From contig JAPTYO010000003.1 in the NCBI GenBank assembly GCA_036873135.1, positions 30,694,763 through 30,758,762 on the forward strand: a stretch of 64,000 bases of DNA, in the 5' to 3' direction. The notes beneath the pieces are model-generated. The model searched no databases, had not been told where the DNA came from, and worked only from the letters and a program-made list of their open reading frames with translations. This document shows, piece after piece, positions 27,547-38,718 of this stretch (within the stretch, counting starts at the first letter, position 1; every line of letters starts with the position of its first letter). Source of the stretch: Clarkia xantiana subsp. parviflora (lineage: Eukaryota > Streptophyta > Magnoliopsida > Myrtales > Onagraceae). A program made the position numbers and the translations under genes.

Positions 27547-28330
27547 CTACAATAGAGAAGACGATGCTGTGTATATTAATAGTTCAGGGGGTTGTGCTTT
27601 CATAGTGTATGGAGGAAATGATGAAGTTGAAAGTTAAGCTTATAAGAAATATAATATATATGGGTGATATATCATTTGTGGTGCTAGCTAGTACTCTATA
27701 TTTAAATACTATATTTACTATGTGGTACGTACTAGTTCATATTTAAGCATTGTAATAATACTTTTATATTCAAAAGTTGAAATAAATATACTTTTCTTAT
27801 ATTATTACTGAGTGTTTTTAATATTGTAGCTTTTCATTAGTAAATATAAAAAAGTGTTATTATTCTCCAATTCTTAATGATGCTTTGTTATGTTGATATT
27901 GTTGCGACACTTTTTTAAGTCGGTTTAAAATATATCACGATGCTTTTAAGCGTCACGCATCATGACACACACTTCTAATCATTTCAATATGAATCACGTG
28001 GTGATGCTTCTGAGCGTTTCAGTCTGCATCCTATGGTGACACTTCTAAGTGTTTAGTTTATATCATTAGTCGACGCTTCTGAGCGTCACTTTCTGCATCA
28101 TGTGGCGACACTTCTTAGCTTTGCAGGCTAGATTCACTAATAACGCAAACAAGTGCTGCCTCTTGTATGATTTTAACGACATTGTCTCAAAGCGTCGTAT
28201 TATTTATTACGACGGTGATCAGAAACGACATATCAATTTGTGTCGCTACAAGCTTACGACCAACTACACAATTTATCTTCGCGCCAAGTCAATTATAAAT
28301 CACAACAATCTATTTTTTAACAGTCAGTAA
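27547..28330. repeat. Diverged repeat with GCGTC motifs, possible old CACTA element
   Basis: The stretch starts near CACTACAATAGAGAAGACG (27547) and between about 27900 and 28200 holds irregular repeats of GATGCTTTTAAGCGTCAC / GACGCTTCTGAGCGTCAC type. The GCGTC words resemble the subterminal repeats of the CACTA element at 60243-63946. No matching right terminus or target duplication could be found, so this is a weak call. Confidence 0.35.
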
Positions 28331-28893
28331 GATAATGACCTGTTAAGCACAAATCTTCCTTTACTTAGAAAAATGATTTTAATTAAATCATCTGAAAATT
28401 CAAACTCGTAAGTCAAGAGTTAAACCGTGTAGAAATGATAGCTCGCAAGTACCATTAAATCATTATTGTCAGTGATCAAGACGCTATTTTGTTTATTTAT
28501 CTAATCTAACATAAAAGACAAACTAATACTTAACTATAACTATGTATACATCACGCGGCATGCATAATTCACTATGAATTATTAATGAACTGATTTTATA
28601 AATATTACATTGCATTTGTTAATGAGTCTTGTTACCGTTTGAATTAGTTAATAAACAATATAAGCGCGCAGAATTAATTGGGTCCCCCAATAGAAGGCTC
28701 AAGTCAGTTCATCACCCTCTTCCACGAATTAAATTACACTATATATGTATATATATACAACAGTGTACTAACAGCTCCAAACACTATAAAGCATTTCCAA
28801 ATCTCAGACAAACCCTCAAACACACAAATCATATCTTCACATTCATTTCACTTTCATAGTATTATATTCACTAAACCTCTTATCCAAGCTCCA

Positions 28894-29523
28894 ATGGCAG
28901 ACAAGAACCAAGCCCGATACCAATCTCAAACGGCTACACCAGAAACGACCAAGAATCACTCGACCCGATCGGGGAGCGCCGCAAGAAGAGGATCAAGCTT
29001 GCCATACATTGTCGCATTTATCGTGTTCCAATGCATCGTCATTGCAGTTTTCTCCGTGGTGGTCATGAAGGTGTGGACCCCCAAATTCCGGGTCGGAAAC
29101 GGAGTCGTGGTCAAAACCCTAACCACCAATGCGCAAACCCCATCGTTTGATATGACATTCTTTGCACCGATTAGGGTCAAGAACGAGAACTTCGGACCGT
29201 ATAAATACGACTCCACCACGGTTGACTTCACGTATGCCGGGGTTCAGGTGGGTCAGATCACGATCCCTAAGAGTAAGGCTAGCTTCAAGTCTACTAAGAA
29301 GATTAACATGGACGTAAATCTCAGCACTGCTAATTTGCTGAATATTTCGGCTCAACTCGGGACTGAGCTGAGCTCTAATGTATTGACGTTGAACAGTGTG
29401 GGAACGATGACGGGGTAGGTGGAGCTGATGCTTATCTTCAAGAAGAAGAAGTCTATTAATATGAATTGCACTATGGTTATTGATGTTTCAGCAAAGACTA
29501 TCAAAGCTGTTTCGTGTAAATAA
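28894..29523 (+). pseudogene. LEA_2 membrane protein copy 3, N-terminal frame swap and nonsense codon
   Basis: The ATG at 28894 starts MADKNQARYQ normally. About 7 nt are then missing, so residues about 11-36 are read in another frame until a second loss of 2 nt (CTTGCCATACATT against CTTGCCATCTACATT) restores it just before YIVAFIVFQC. The basic ERRKKRIKLA stretch next to the membrane helix is thus replaced. The LEA_2 domain then reads well to MTG, where a lysine codon has become TAG (29416-29418). The last ~34 residues, up to KAVSCK and TAA at 29521-29523, stay open beyond it. Promoter conservation is also weak here: ATAGAAGG in place of the ATCTAGAAG core. Probably a pseudogene. Confidence 0.85.
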
Positions 29524-30215
29524 TTTGAAAATTTGTTATATCACTTTAGTTGTTTTACGGATCGATGCATGCATATTCTATATGATGCGTTGATATGATT
29601 GTAAGATATTTTGCTGTGTAAGTAAATTTCCAAGTTTTCATTAGGATTGATTGTAAGTTTGGGAACTTGTCAAATTTGGCAGCTCCAACTTTGGGTCCAC
29701 TCCCCACACCCTTCCTCAAAAACAAAAGACACTTCTTTTTTCAGAGAAAAAAGCGTTCATCAAGTCTTTTACTACGTAAGCGCATTGTATTCAATATTTA
29801 ATTTAAGAAATTGTGTAATACGGTTTAACACTGCATCCTCTAATTAGGAATTAAAAGTTCAAACTTCGTTGAGATTCTAAAAATGAAAAATATTTTTTTT
29901 TTTGGCCAGAAAAAAAATGAAAAATATTCATAACTAATACTTTACCACTTATAAATTAATCTGACGTAAGGGGAGATTAATCTAAGTGTGCAAGAAGCAT
30001 GATATGTATATCATGCATTCCGATAAGGGGCGTCCTTTCTATTACCACCCCACGAAATAAAAAGTGTAAGAAATAAGAAGAGACTGAGTTGAGAGACCCG
30101 ACTAGACATTTGATATTGATAGAATTATACAAATGAATTCGCAAATAAAAGTGCTAAGCTACAACCAATCAATAAATTGTTAATGATTCCATAAAAGTCA
30201 GAATAAGCAATAACA
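29524..30215. other. 3' flank of LEA_2 copy 3 and spacer
   Basis: No coding region is recognised. It ends at the plastid-derived fragment that begins at 30216. Confidence 0.35.
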
Positions 30216-30368
30216 TACCTTGTATTTTCCCTCTGCTCGGGCTGTCTCGTGATACTTTTCTACAACTTGTCCCACAACAGTACCTTGACCAACTCCAAAT
30301 GCAATAAAATCAAGCCCGAAAGCTAATCTAACCGCAATAACGGAAGTGGCAAAAATCAATGAACTCAT
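30216..30368 (-). pseudogene. atpH: Nuclear plastid DNA fragment: 5' part of atpH
   Basis: On the minus strand this reads as the first ~51 codons of the chloroplast ATP synthase subunit c gene. The start ATG is at 30368, then TTGATTTTTGCC, CTTCCGTTATTGC, GGAGTTGGTCAAGGTACTG and CAGAGGGAAAA follow in the order and spacing of atpH. The translation keeps SVIA, GVGQGT and AEGK of subunit c but has many changes (RLAFGLDFIAFG where the plastid protein has GLAVGLASIGPG). The changes are mostly C-to-T or G-to-A transitions, as in methylated nuclear DNA. It stops short of the second membrane helix, so it is a decayed nuclear insertion of plastid DNA (NUPT), not a gene. Confidence 0.85.
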
Positions 30369-31740
30369 GATAAGTTTCTCACAATAAAAAATAATAGTGA
30401 CACAATCATTTAAGGAATTCTAATTTATTATCTCCTCAATAAAATTAAGATTCAGCCAATCGAAATAACTAATAACTACCAATTCAAATAATGGACTAAT
30501 ATTATTGAATCGTCTGAACTTGTTCTATAGTATAACTCTTTAAGTCGCGTCTCATTTCTAACTTGTCGCACAATCCGATTTAACCATTTAGTAGTTTATT
30601 ATCTCTTTTCATAAAGGTTATGTTTGGATAAACAATTCGAGTAACATCTCCAACATCTATGATATGACGGTTTTTAAGAAAAGCACATTGTTGCTATCAG
30701 TATAAACCCTAATTTGTTAAGTAAATTAATGTTATATGTTCAATTGAATTATCTAAGTTAATAATTTTGGATTCACATTCATTGATTCATTGTCCTTTAT
30801 TTTATTTTTACTTTTAGATGTCTTAATTAATATAACTGTGATTATTCAATGACACACGTCTCAATTTACCTTTTTAGGAGTTGCGTCTTGACCTGTTCCC
30901 ATGCTAGACCACATCACCTAGTCTGGGAGACCATGTTTAGCACGAACTCGAGTTAAGGCGAGCCCTCTAGCTTGATCAATTGAGCTATGACTGATTTAGA
31001 GTTTTGATCGGTCAATGTGAATATCGTGGACTCGATTTGTCCCGAGCTTGTGCTAGACATGGTCTCTCATATAAGGTGATCATGTCTAGTATAAGCTCAG
31101 GCCAATGCGAGTCCCCTAACTATGTGAATCAACTCATTTATCATTAAAAAATAACATTTCAGATAGTTGAGATACCTAAAATAAAAAGTTGATGTACTAA
31201 AAATCGGTAGTTTGGGGTACTAAAAAGTAATTCTCCCAAATAATTTTGTGTTTCTGTTAAATTAAAAGTGTTTTTAAACTAATAATCAGCAATAGTGACT
31301 ATCATGCCCATCTCACTATCAAGTATATAAACTCATATAAATATCATTAAGTTATGTAACCTTTTAATCCATCTATACGTGTGGAGATTAATAACGAATT
31401 CCCGAAGACTTATTAAGCCCTCTAGAAGTTTTTTGTCGGCTCTCTAGAAGTTATCTTTGTACAATCATGCCAAATTAGCAAAGCAATTATTATAAAGTGA
31501 CAATTATTGAAAAAAGTATTATTGCAATTTGCATAATGAATCATCCAAAATGAAGTTAGATTCTAATTTAAGTCAATTTCTCAAATTTTCGAATAAAAAA
31601 ATAAAAATAATTAATATTGTATATATATATTTCAATATGTTTAATCTTATAGCTTAAAAAATAAATAAAATCGACTTCATTTTAGCCGTAATTATTAGCA
31701 AAACTGGGAAAAGTCTTGATATGCACCATAGTTGAAGTCA
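30369..31740. other. Gene-free spacer upstream of LEA_2 copy 4
   Basis: No coding region is recognised. Two loosely similar segments, at about 30900-30970 and 31030-31110, share GACCATGTTTAGCACGA/GACATGGTCTC-type words in inverted arrangement and suggest an old inverted duplication. Confidence 0.35.
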
Positions 31741-31746
31741 TGCATG

Positions 31747-31764
31747 TATCTAGAAGCACGCGTC
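31747..31764 (+). promoter_or_regulatory. Shared LEA_2 promoter block of copy 4
   Basis: GTATCTAGAAGCACGCGTCA lies about 205 bp before the ATG at 31956. It has the same ATCTAGAAG core and abutting ACGCGT as copy 1. Confidence 0.5.
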
Positions 31765-31955
31765 ACGACTAAACCTTAATAATGGTCAACACCCTTTTCC
31801 ACGGGATCTCTACGCACCAACAACCATCTCTATATATACACTATAAAGCTAAGCAAACTCTCAGCAACTTATATCATCTTCTCCATCTTCACATTCATCA
31901 CTTTCTCATATTCTGTATTATTATACCCACTTATAAAGCTCATATCCAAGCTCCA

Positions 31956-32594
31956 ATGGCAGACAAGAACCAATCCCAATACCAACCACCAATCTCAAAC
32001 GGCTACACTAGAAACGACCAAGAGTCACTCGACCCGATGGAAGAGCGCCGCAAGAAGAGAATCAAGCTCGCTATCTACATCGTCGCATTTATCGTGTTCC
32101 AATGCATCGTCATCGCGGTTTTCTCCGTGGTGGTGATGAAGGTGCGCACCCCGAAATTCCGGGTCGGAAATGGAATCGTGATCCAAAACCTAACTACCGA
32201 CTCGCAAGAGCCTTCGTTCGATATGACCTTTTTGGCACCGATTAGGGTTAAGAACGAGAACTTCGGACCGTATAAATACGATGCCACGACGGTTGACTTC
32301 ACATATGCCGGGGTTCAGGTGGGTCAGATCATGATCCCTAAGAGTAAGGCTAGCTTCAAGTCGACTAAGAAGATCAACATGGTTGTGTCTCTTAACACGA
32401 CCAACATGGCTAGTACACCGGCTCAGCTCGAGACCGAGCTGAGCTCCAATGTCTTGACGTTGAACAGTATGGGAACGATGACTGGGAAGGTGGAGCTGAT
32501 GCTTATATTCAAGAAGAAAAAGTCTACCAATATGAACTGCACTATGGTTATTGATGTGGCAGCAAAGGCGATTAAATCTGTGTCGTGCAAGTGA
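31956..32594 (+). CDS. LEA_2 / NDR1-HIN1-like membrane protein (copy 4)
   Basis: A single-exon, intact gene of 212 residues. The start is the ATG giving MADKNQSQYQPP, which matches the other copies; the frame is open further upstream, but that part has no family similarity. Basic ERRKKRIK, one transmembrane helix at about 38-61, then the LEA_2 domain. It differs from copy 1 mainly in the domain loops: SQEPSFDMTFLAP, and MVVSLNTTNMASTP where copy 1 has MDVTLNTANLPNIP. The changes sit in the more variable part of the beta-sandwich, which suggests diversification after duplication. The promoter block with CGCG motif is about 205 bp upstream. Confidence 0.9.
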   Translation: MADKNQSQYQPPISNGYTRNDQESLDPMEERRKKRIKLAIYIVAFIVFQCIVIAVFSVVVMKVRTPKFRVGNGIVIQNLTTDSQEPSFDMTFLAPIRVKNENFGPYKYDATTVDFTYAGVQVGQIMIPKSKASFKSTKKINMVVSLNTTNMASTPAQLETELSSNVLTLNSMGTMTGKVELMLIFKKKKSTNMNCTMVIDVAAKAIKSVSCK

Positions 32595-33311
32595 TTTGTA
32601 ACTTTGGTTTGGTTATTGTTTAATTACTAGTTGTTTTTCTATTTGGAGCATAGACATATGTTTGTTGTTATTACTATATATGTTTGTATCATCATTGTAT
32701 GAGGAATTTTATATTTCCATTTTTTTATACAATAGATATTATCTCTAAATAAAGTATTTCTTTTCTTTATTGATATTTTGAAACTAAAGTCAAATTCGGC
32801 TGCTCTAAATTGGCTTCAATTAAAAGACACCACAAGTTCGCATTGACCAATACTTATTATCTCGCTATCTACTAGCGTTAGAGTAAAAAACTTGAATATC
32901 CAAATTCTCGGGAGCCTGTCTTAAAATTGTGTCCGAGTATGAGCGAATAGAAATTTAAAAAATAAAAAAAAATAATTTAATCTCAAGTTCGAGTTTGAAT
33001 TTTTAGGTAAAATCTTATAAGCTCGTCTCCCGAAATTGAAACTAACTCTAATCCTAATGTAGTAATGTTATTATCTTAATTTAACTATTATCTTTACTTT
33101 GAATTTGTAGAACCTTAAGTTTGTATGATAATTTGATGTAAGTGAATTTAATGTGTGCTGAAAAAAACTGTAAAATAGTAATGATATATGATTTTTTTTT
33201 TTTTGTGGGTTAATTTCGGGATTGCAAGAGCCCCTCTTGAATTACAAAAGCCTGAAACATACATAACTTCTATAAACATGGGTATGGACTCATAGCTTAC
33301 CCATACTATCT
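32595..33311. other. 3' flank and spacer
   Basis: No coding region is recognised. The stretch ends at the hAT-like element whose target duplication begins at 33312. Confidence 0.35.
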
Positions 33312-33765
33312 ATCTAGCTTAGGGTTGTCAACGGAGCGAGTCGGGGCGGGTATCGCTTGCCCCGTACCCGCCCCACGCAGTTCGTGGGACGGAGCGGGTC
33401 GACCCGCGGGTCACCTATTAGTGGTACATAATATATTATTAGCAATTTAAGCCCTAAATTCTATATTTACCATATACAAATTCAATTTAAAATTTAAATC
33501 ACAAATAATAAATTTAATTCCAAATACGAGTCACAAATCCTAATTATTTTAACTATGTATTATATTACCTATATAGTTTTATATAAATACGTGTAATATA
33601 TATATAAATTATCCACATACGGGGCGAGGCGGATCAACGGGGCGGGGCGACCCCAAAATCGTACCTGCCCCACGGATCACAGATCGCAGGTCAACGGGTC
33701 AAAATCGGGGCGAGGCCCCGCGGATCACGGATTACCCGTGACCCGTTGCCACCCCTAATCTAGCT
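33312..33765. mobile_element. hAT-like non-autonomous element, 8-bp target duplication
   Basis: The element spans 33320-33757 (438 bp). Its ends are TAGGGTTGTCAACGG and CCGTTGCCACCCCTA, imperfect inverted repeats. It is flanked by a perfect 8-bp direct repeat ATCTAGCT (33312-33319 and 33758-33765), the duplication length of hAT elements. The GC-rich ends, full of GGGGCGGG and GACCCG words, enclose an AT-rich core. A second copy of the same family in the opposite orientation lies at 53106-53568. No protein is encoded. Confidence 0.85.
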
Positions 33766-35091
33766 CTATCTAATTCTAGCTAGATCGGTAGATTGCACTT
33801 ATTATACACATATAATATGAAAAGATCTTTTTTAGTACATTAACTATCAGTCATTAGTTTTTAAGTGTCTCAAATATTTTTTAATTTTAGGTGTCTATAT
33901 TGTGATATTCAATCACATATGACTTGATTCAACTAACATAGACATATGACTTGATTCAACTAACATAGATGCTTAGCATGAGTCCGGGCCATATTGAGAA
34001 CTTTGGCCCGCTTACAAATCGCTACCTTAACTTTTGATTTTATAAATTAGCTACCTCAACTTTGAAATTCGGATCAAATCGCTACTTCAGTCAATTTTTT
34101 GTCAATTTAGACAATATTAAACCACGTGCGTTTTTTTAAAATATTAAAAATGCCCTTATCTTTATTCATTGTCTTCTTGCGTGAATATACTTCACTATCT
34201 TCTCTCCGTTATCATATTTGCTTCATTATTTTCTTCTATGTCGTATGTATATCTTCAATTCCAAGAGTTCAGACAAAGTTCGGGTAGCAATTCGGTTAGA
34301 GATTTGGACTCTAATGAGTTGGGTTAAAATATTTTCTATACTTGTATATTATATACTAATTTATAGTTTCTAATCGCAAAAAGAATGATCATAATTTATA
34401 CTCTATACTCTGTAGTACAACTATGTTTGAACTTGCATTATTGCTTCCGCAGGGGGTTAGAAGTATTAAAGTTGAAAAGGGCCCGAATCCGAGGATTCGA
34501 ATTAAGTGAATTTAAAATTAAGTAGTTGACTGCTAACTTTAAGATTAATTTAAATTTGTATATCATATGATTTTTTTGTTCATGTCAAACTGTATCTCAT
34601 AAAATTTAATTAAGAGGAGTCTTCCAACAATGGGATTAAATTATGAGATGCTAAGTTTGATTATCAAAAGATTAGTTACGTAATATATTTCACTAGATTA
34701 AGTACAAACAAATCATCTTATATAATTATAAATATGAACTCTCATTTATTTACATGATGCTATTTTCTTTACGTGTGAAAAATAATCACAAATTTATGGA
34801 GAATTTAATTTGGACCCCCTCTAGAAGTTCTTTTGTTTTGTTTTATTGGCCGTAAGCCCTCTAGAAGTTGGACTTTTAGTTTGTAACTCCTATCTACGGC
34901 ACACTAGTAGTTATTCCTAACCTATAACGTGTTTTAAAGGAACTTTCCTCCCTATTTATTCTAAACCCCAAACAGCACCTTATATATAACACCACCACTC
35001 TAACCTATCAAATAACACAATCTTTTTAGGATATAAACCAAACCCAAAAACACATCATTCCTAAAAAAAACCGGGATAGATCGATCGATCG
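33766..35091. other. Spacer and promoter region of LEA_2 copy 5
   Basis: No coding region is recognised. CTCTAGAAGTT occurs twice, at about 34818-34829 and 34857-34870 (about 270 and 230 bp before the ATG at 35092). These are partial matches to the cluster promoter core. A GATCGATCGATCGATGG run directly precedes and includes the start codon. Confidence 0.4.
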
Positions 35092-35739
35092 ATGGCAAAC
35101 CCGAACCAATCCCAATACCACCCCCCGATCGAGAGAGGCTACTCGAGAAGCGGTCACAACGAGGAATTGGCAGTCACCACTTTAGAAGAGCGTCGCAAAA
35201 AGAGAATTAAGTTAGCGATTTACATTATCGCATTTATCGTGTTCCAATGCATTGTCATCGCGGTTTTCTCTGTAGTCGTGATGAAGGTCCGAACCCCAAA
35301 ATTCAGGGTCGGAAATGGAGTTTCGGTTCAAACCCTAATTACCGATACTCAGGCGCCGTCTTTTGAAATGACGTTCTTTGCGCCTATTAGGGTTAAGAAC
35401 GAGAATTTCGGACCGTATAAATACGATGCCACGACGGTTAACTTCACCTATGCAGGGGTTCAAGTGGGTCAGGTCTCGATACCGAAAAGTAAGGTAAATT
35501 TCAAGTCGACTAAGAAGATCGACATGAATGTGACTGTGAACACGGCTAACTTGCCCGGGACAACGAGTCTACTCGGGACCGAGCTGAGCTCGAATGTGTT
35601 GACATTGAATAGTATTGGAAGGATGACGGGGAAGGTGGAGTTGATGCTCATGTTTAAAAAGAGAAAAGCTACTAATATGAATTGCACTATGATTATTGAT
35701 ATGCCTACAAAAAGTTTTAAGTCTGTCTCATGCGAATAG
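35092..35739 (+). CDS. LEA_2 / NDR1-HIN1-like membrane protein (copy 5)
   Basis: A single-exon, intact gene of 215 residues that begins MANPNQSQYHPPIERGYSRS. It has the same plan as copies 1 and 4: basic ERRKKRIK, a transmembrane helix (IYIIAFIVFQCIVIAVFSVV), MKVRTPKFRVG, then the LEA_2 domain ending KSVSCE. It is the most diverged of the MADKNQ/MANPNQ subgroup. The ATG lies within a GATCGATC tandem run, so the leader right before the start is unusual; the position is fixed by alignment to the other copies. Confidence 0.9.
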   Translation: MANPNQSQYHPPIERGYSRSGHNEELAVTTLEERRKKRIKLAIYIIAFIVFQCIVIAVFSVVVMKVRTPKFRVGNGVSVQTLITDTQAPSFEMTFFAPIRVKNENFGPYKYDATTVNFTYAGVQVGQVSIPKSKVNFKSTKKIDMNVTVNTANLPGTTSLLGTELSSNVLTLNSIGRMTGKVELMLMFKKRKATNMNCTMIIDMPTKSFKSVSCE

Positions 35740-36791
35740 ATCTGTTTTTGTGTTTGGGGCAAGTTCCATGTTTCATTTGGTAAAGAAATATGTATTGAAT
35801 TATAATATTTTTATTTTGGTGTAAATTTTTTTAGTATAATATAAAATATATGTATGTATTCAAGACCAATAATAATGCACTTATATAAATTTATTATGTG
35901 GATTAAAAATAAAATATATATGTTCTTTTAATATATTAATTTTTTAAACAAATTTTGGCACTTTAAAATTTAAAAAATAAGATGCATATTTATATAATGA
36001 ATTCACGTGTACACATAATGTGAATCAATAACCATTAACACAAATATATTTACTTTTAAGTAAACATTTCAGTGAACTTTTAACTTAGGTGATGTTAAGT
36101 CTTTAGATTAATGTAACTAACATATATATTAATTTCTTTGCCAACAAAATTTTAATTTTTTCGGGAATATATTTCAAACGGAATTCGTAGCTAAATTATT
36201 ATCACAATTTTCCTAAAAAAATGTTGTCGACAAAGATGACACATCGAATGTATATTTTTAGTTATCAAATTTATAGTTTTACAGCGAAATTATTTTATTT
36301 GATTATAAAATAAAATTATTCCGACCAACTTCTTTTTTTTTAGGGAAAAGTAATATTTTCCGACAATTTTTATTTATTTAGACATCAAAAGTAATAGCGA
36401 TGAAATTTTAGCGACACTAAACAATTGTCACTATTTAGAGGATTTAGTAGTGATAGACACTTAAAATATACCTTTAACATTCCATACTAGAAACTTAAAT
36501 ATCTCTAAAAAATTAATAGAAAACATATAGTTGATAGCGATACTTTGATTAAATTATTACATGAGGGGTGAAGTCTTTTATATATAGGACTCACTAGGAC
36601 ACATATGAAAACCCTATATAACAACATTGAGGACTAATGTAACTAACATAGAAATCTAAACACCTATAACATCCCCTAACTTCAAAGTGTTTCTCTCCAT
36701 ACTAACATATGAAAACCCTAATATATAATGTGACTAACATAGAAATCTAAACACCTAAATCACCCCTTAACCTTTTCTTTCTTCAATAATA
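35740..36791. other. AT-rich spacer with a possible CACTA right end
   Basis: No coding region is recognised. A GGATTTAGTAGTG string near 36437-36449 resembles the right terminus of a CACTA element, with GCGACA and GTCAC words nearby, but no left terminus was found. The rest is AT-rich. Confidence 0.3.
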
Positions 36792-37333
36792 GGAATGAGT
36801 AGGGTTGGGCATAAAAACCGGTCCGGCCGGACTGGTTCGGAACTGGTCTAGAACCGGACCGTTTGGAACCGGTCCGGAGTGGACCGGTCCAAATTGGACT
36901 GGTTTGTAACCCCTAAATTGGAACCAGTCCAAGGGGTATACCAAACCAGTCCAATAAACCAGTCCGGACCGGACCGGTTTTGAACCGCTTTTTAGTATAT
37001 AAAAAAAAATTTGACCGAGATTATTTTTAAAAAAAAAAATAAAAAACCGTTTTTTGACCGGTTTTGACCGGTTTCTGACTGGTTTTGACTGGTTTTGGAC
37101 CGATTTTTATTGATAAAACCGGTCTGACATATAAAACCGGTCCAGGACTTGTTTTTTTTTTAAAAACAATCCAAAACCGGTTCTGGACCGGTTCAAACCA
37201 GTCCAGTTTTTTTTAGACCAACCTAAGCAAAAAAAACCCTAGTTATTACTGGACCGGACCGTTTAAAACAGTTCCGGTCCGGTCCGGAACCGGTTCGGCC
37301 TGAACCGGTTCAGTGCCCACCCCTAGGAATGAG
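36792..37333. mobile_element. hAT-like non-autonomous element built of CCGGTCC repeats, 8-bp duplication
   Basis: The element spans 36800-37325 (526 bp). It starts TAGGGTTGGGCATAAAAACC and ends CAGTGCCCACCCCTA. A perfect 8-bp direct repeat GGAATGAG flanks it (36792-36799, 37326-37333). The interior is an imperfect palindrome rich in ACCGGTCC / GGACCGGT words. No protein is encoded. The termini and duplication length fit the hAT group. Confidence 0.85.
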
Positions 37334-38124
37334 GTAGTAGTAACGAATTATAGAGATCCAACTGTAACGTAATGGTAGGACTCTTCTATTTACGGCCTAT
37401 GATTTTTTCCGGCCACTTAGTAAACAACCAACGCATAGACTGACCCCGTCAACATAGCCCTACCAACAACCTAGTATAATAAATATGTCGGTCTGTTAAG
37501 TCCAAATCTACTTGTCTTGTCATATGATGACACGATATGTAGGTCGGAGGGCATAAAACTTCTTAAAAAGTTAGCTGATATTCTTAAAAAACTTTCGAAG
37601 CTAAAACTTCAAAGTTAAACCAATAATTACTCTTTATTGCTAGATCGTTACTCTTAATTGCTAGATCGTCAAAAGTGTCTCTTTATTAGAAACAAAAACG
37701 TATAACCTCAAAGGTGCCACGAATCTCTTTTCGTAAAATATCTCCCATTTCAATAATATTATCATTAAATAAATTATTTTATAAAGTGTTTTCACGATAA
37801 GGTTTCACAAAAGTCCCGCTATCCATTCTAGAAAGTCAAATATGTCACCCCCAACTTTTTAATTTGGCCACCATTGGCGTCTCAACTAACTAACTAGATT
37901 CCACACAACATAGCATAAGAGACTCTTCCACGATACTGCAGTGACAGAGCTGGGTCCCACACTTCTTCTTCTTCTTCTAACTAACTCCACATCGGACTCT
38001 CGTCTCTTTTTCCGTACTCCCTTCCTTATATATAAGCAGCCACCTCGTTTCTCCTCTCTAACAATCACAACTATACCCTAAACCGTAAACCCTATATCTT
38101 AAACCCTAAACCGTAAACCCTAAA
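37334..38124. other. Spacer and promoter region of LEA_2 copy 6
   Basis: No gene is seen. A weak match to the cluster motif (ATTCTAGAAAGTC, about 37825-37837) lies about 295 bp before the ATG. The leader carries telomere-like repeats: CCCTAAA/CCCTAAACC occurs several times at about 38077-38122, a common feature of plant 5' leaders (telo-box). Confidence 0.4.
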
Positions 38125-38718
38125 ATGGGGGAATCAGGCAATAACCATGAATGGCTCCACGCCGATGAGAAGCGCAGAAAGAGGACGAAGCTCATCAAAT
38201 ACATCATCGCTTTCGCGGTGTTCCAAACCCTAGTCATCGTCCTCTTCGCGCTAGTTGTCATGAAAGTCAAGACCCCGAAGTTCCGAATCGGAACCCTAAG
38301 GATCCAATCCCTAACCGCCGCCATGGAGCCCACACCGTCTTTCGGTGCGAGCTTCATCGCTCCGATCAGGATCAAGAACACCAACTTCGGGCCCTACAAG
38401 TACGAACCCACAACTATTGGGTTCGTCTACGGTGGGGTCGTGGTGGGCCAGGTGTGGATCCCGAAGGGCACGGCTAATTTCAAGTCGACAAAGAAGGTCG
38501 ACGTGGCTGTGGCGGTCAACTCTGCTTCGCTTCCCGTCGATGGTTCGAGGCTCGGGAATGAGTTGAATTATGGAGTGCTGACGCTTAATAGCGTCGCGAC
38601 GATGAATGGAAAGGTGGAGCTGATGATGGTATTTAAGAAGAAGAAGGCTACTACTATGGATTGCACCATGGTTATTCAGTTGGTTACTGGGATTGTTTTA
38701 TCAGTTGAATGCAAATAA
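38125..38718 (+). CDS. LEA_2 / NDR1-HIN1-like membrane protein (copy 6, divergent)
   Basis: A single-exon, intact gene of 197 residues. The N-terminus MGESGNNHEWLHADEKRRKR matches neither subgroup. The basic stretch, one transmembrane helix (about 25-47: YIIAFAVFQTLVIVLFALVV), VKTPKFRIG and the FGPYKYEPTTIGF block place it in the same family. The QCIVIAVFSVV run that is nearly invariant in the other copies reads QTLVIVLFALV here. It may be the oldest member of the cluster or its founder. The CCCTAAA-rich leader also differs from its neighbours, so it is probably under different control. Confidence 0.9.
   Translation: MGESGNNHEWLHADEKRRKRTKLIKYIIAFAVFQTLVIVLFALVVMKVKTPKFRIGTLRIQSLTAAMEPTPSFGASFIAPIRIKNTNFGPYKYEPTTIGFVYGGVVVGQVWIPKGTANFKSTKKVDVAVAVNSASLPVDGSRLGNELNYGVLTLNSVATMNGKVELMMVFKKKKATTMDCTMVIQLVTGIVLSVECK

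Noticed and set aside
34818..34870. Heat-shock element reading of CTAGAAGTTCTT-like strings before LEA_2 copy 5
   Set aside because: The GAA and TTC are one base apart instead of two, so it is not a proper nGAAnnTTCn array.
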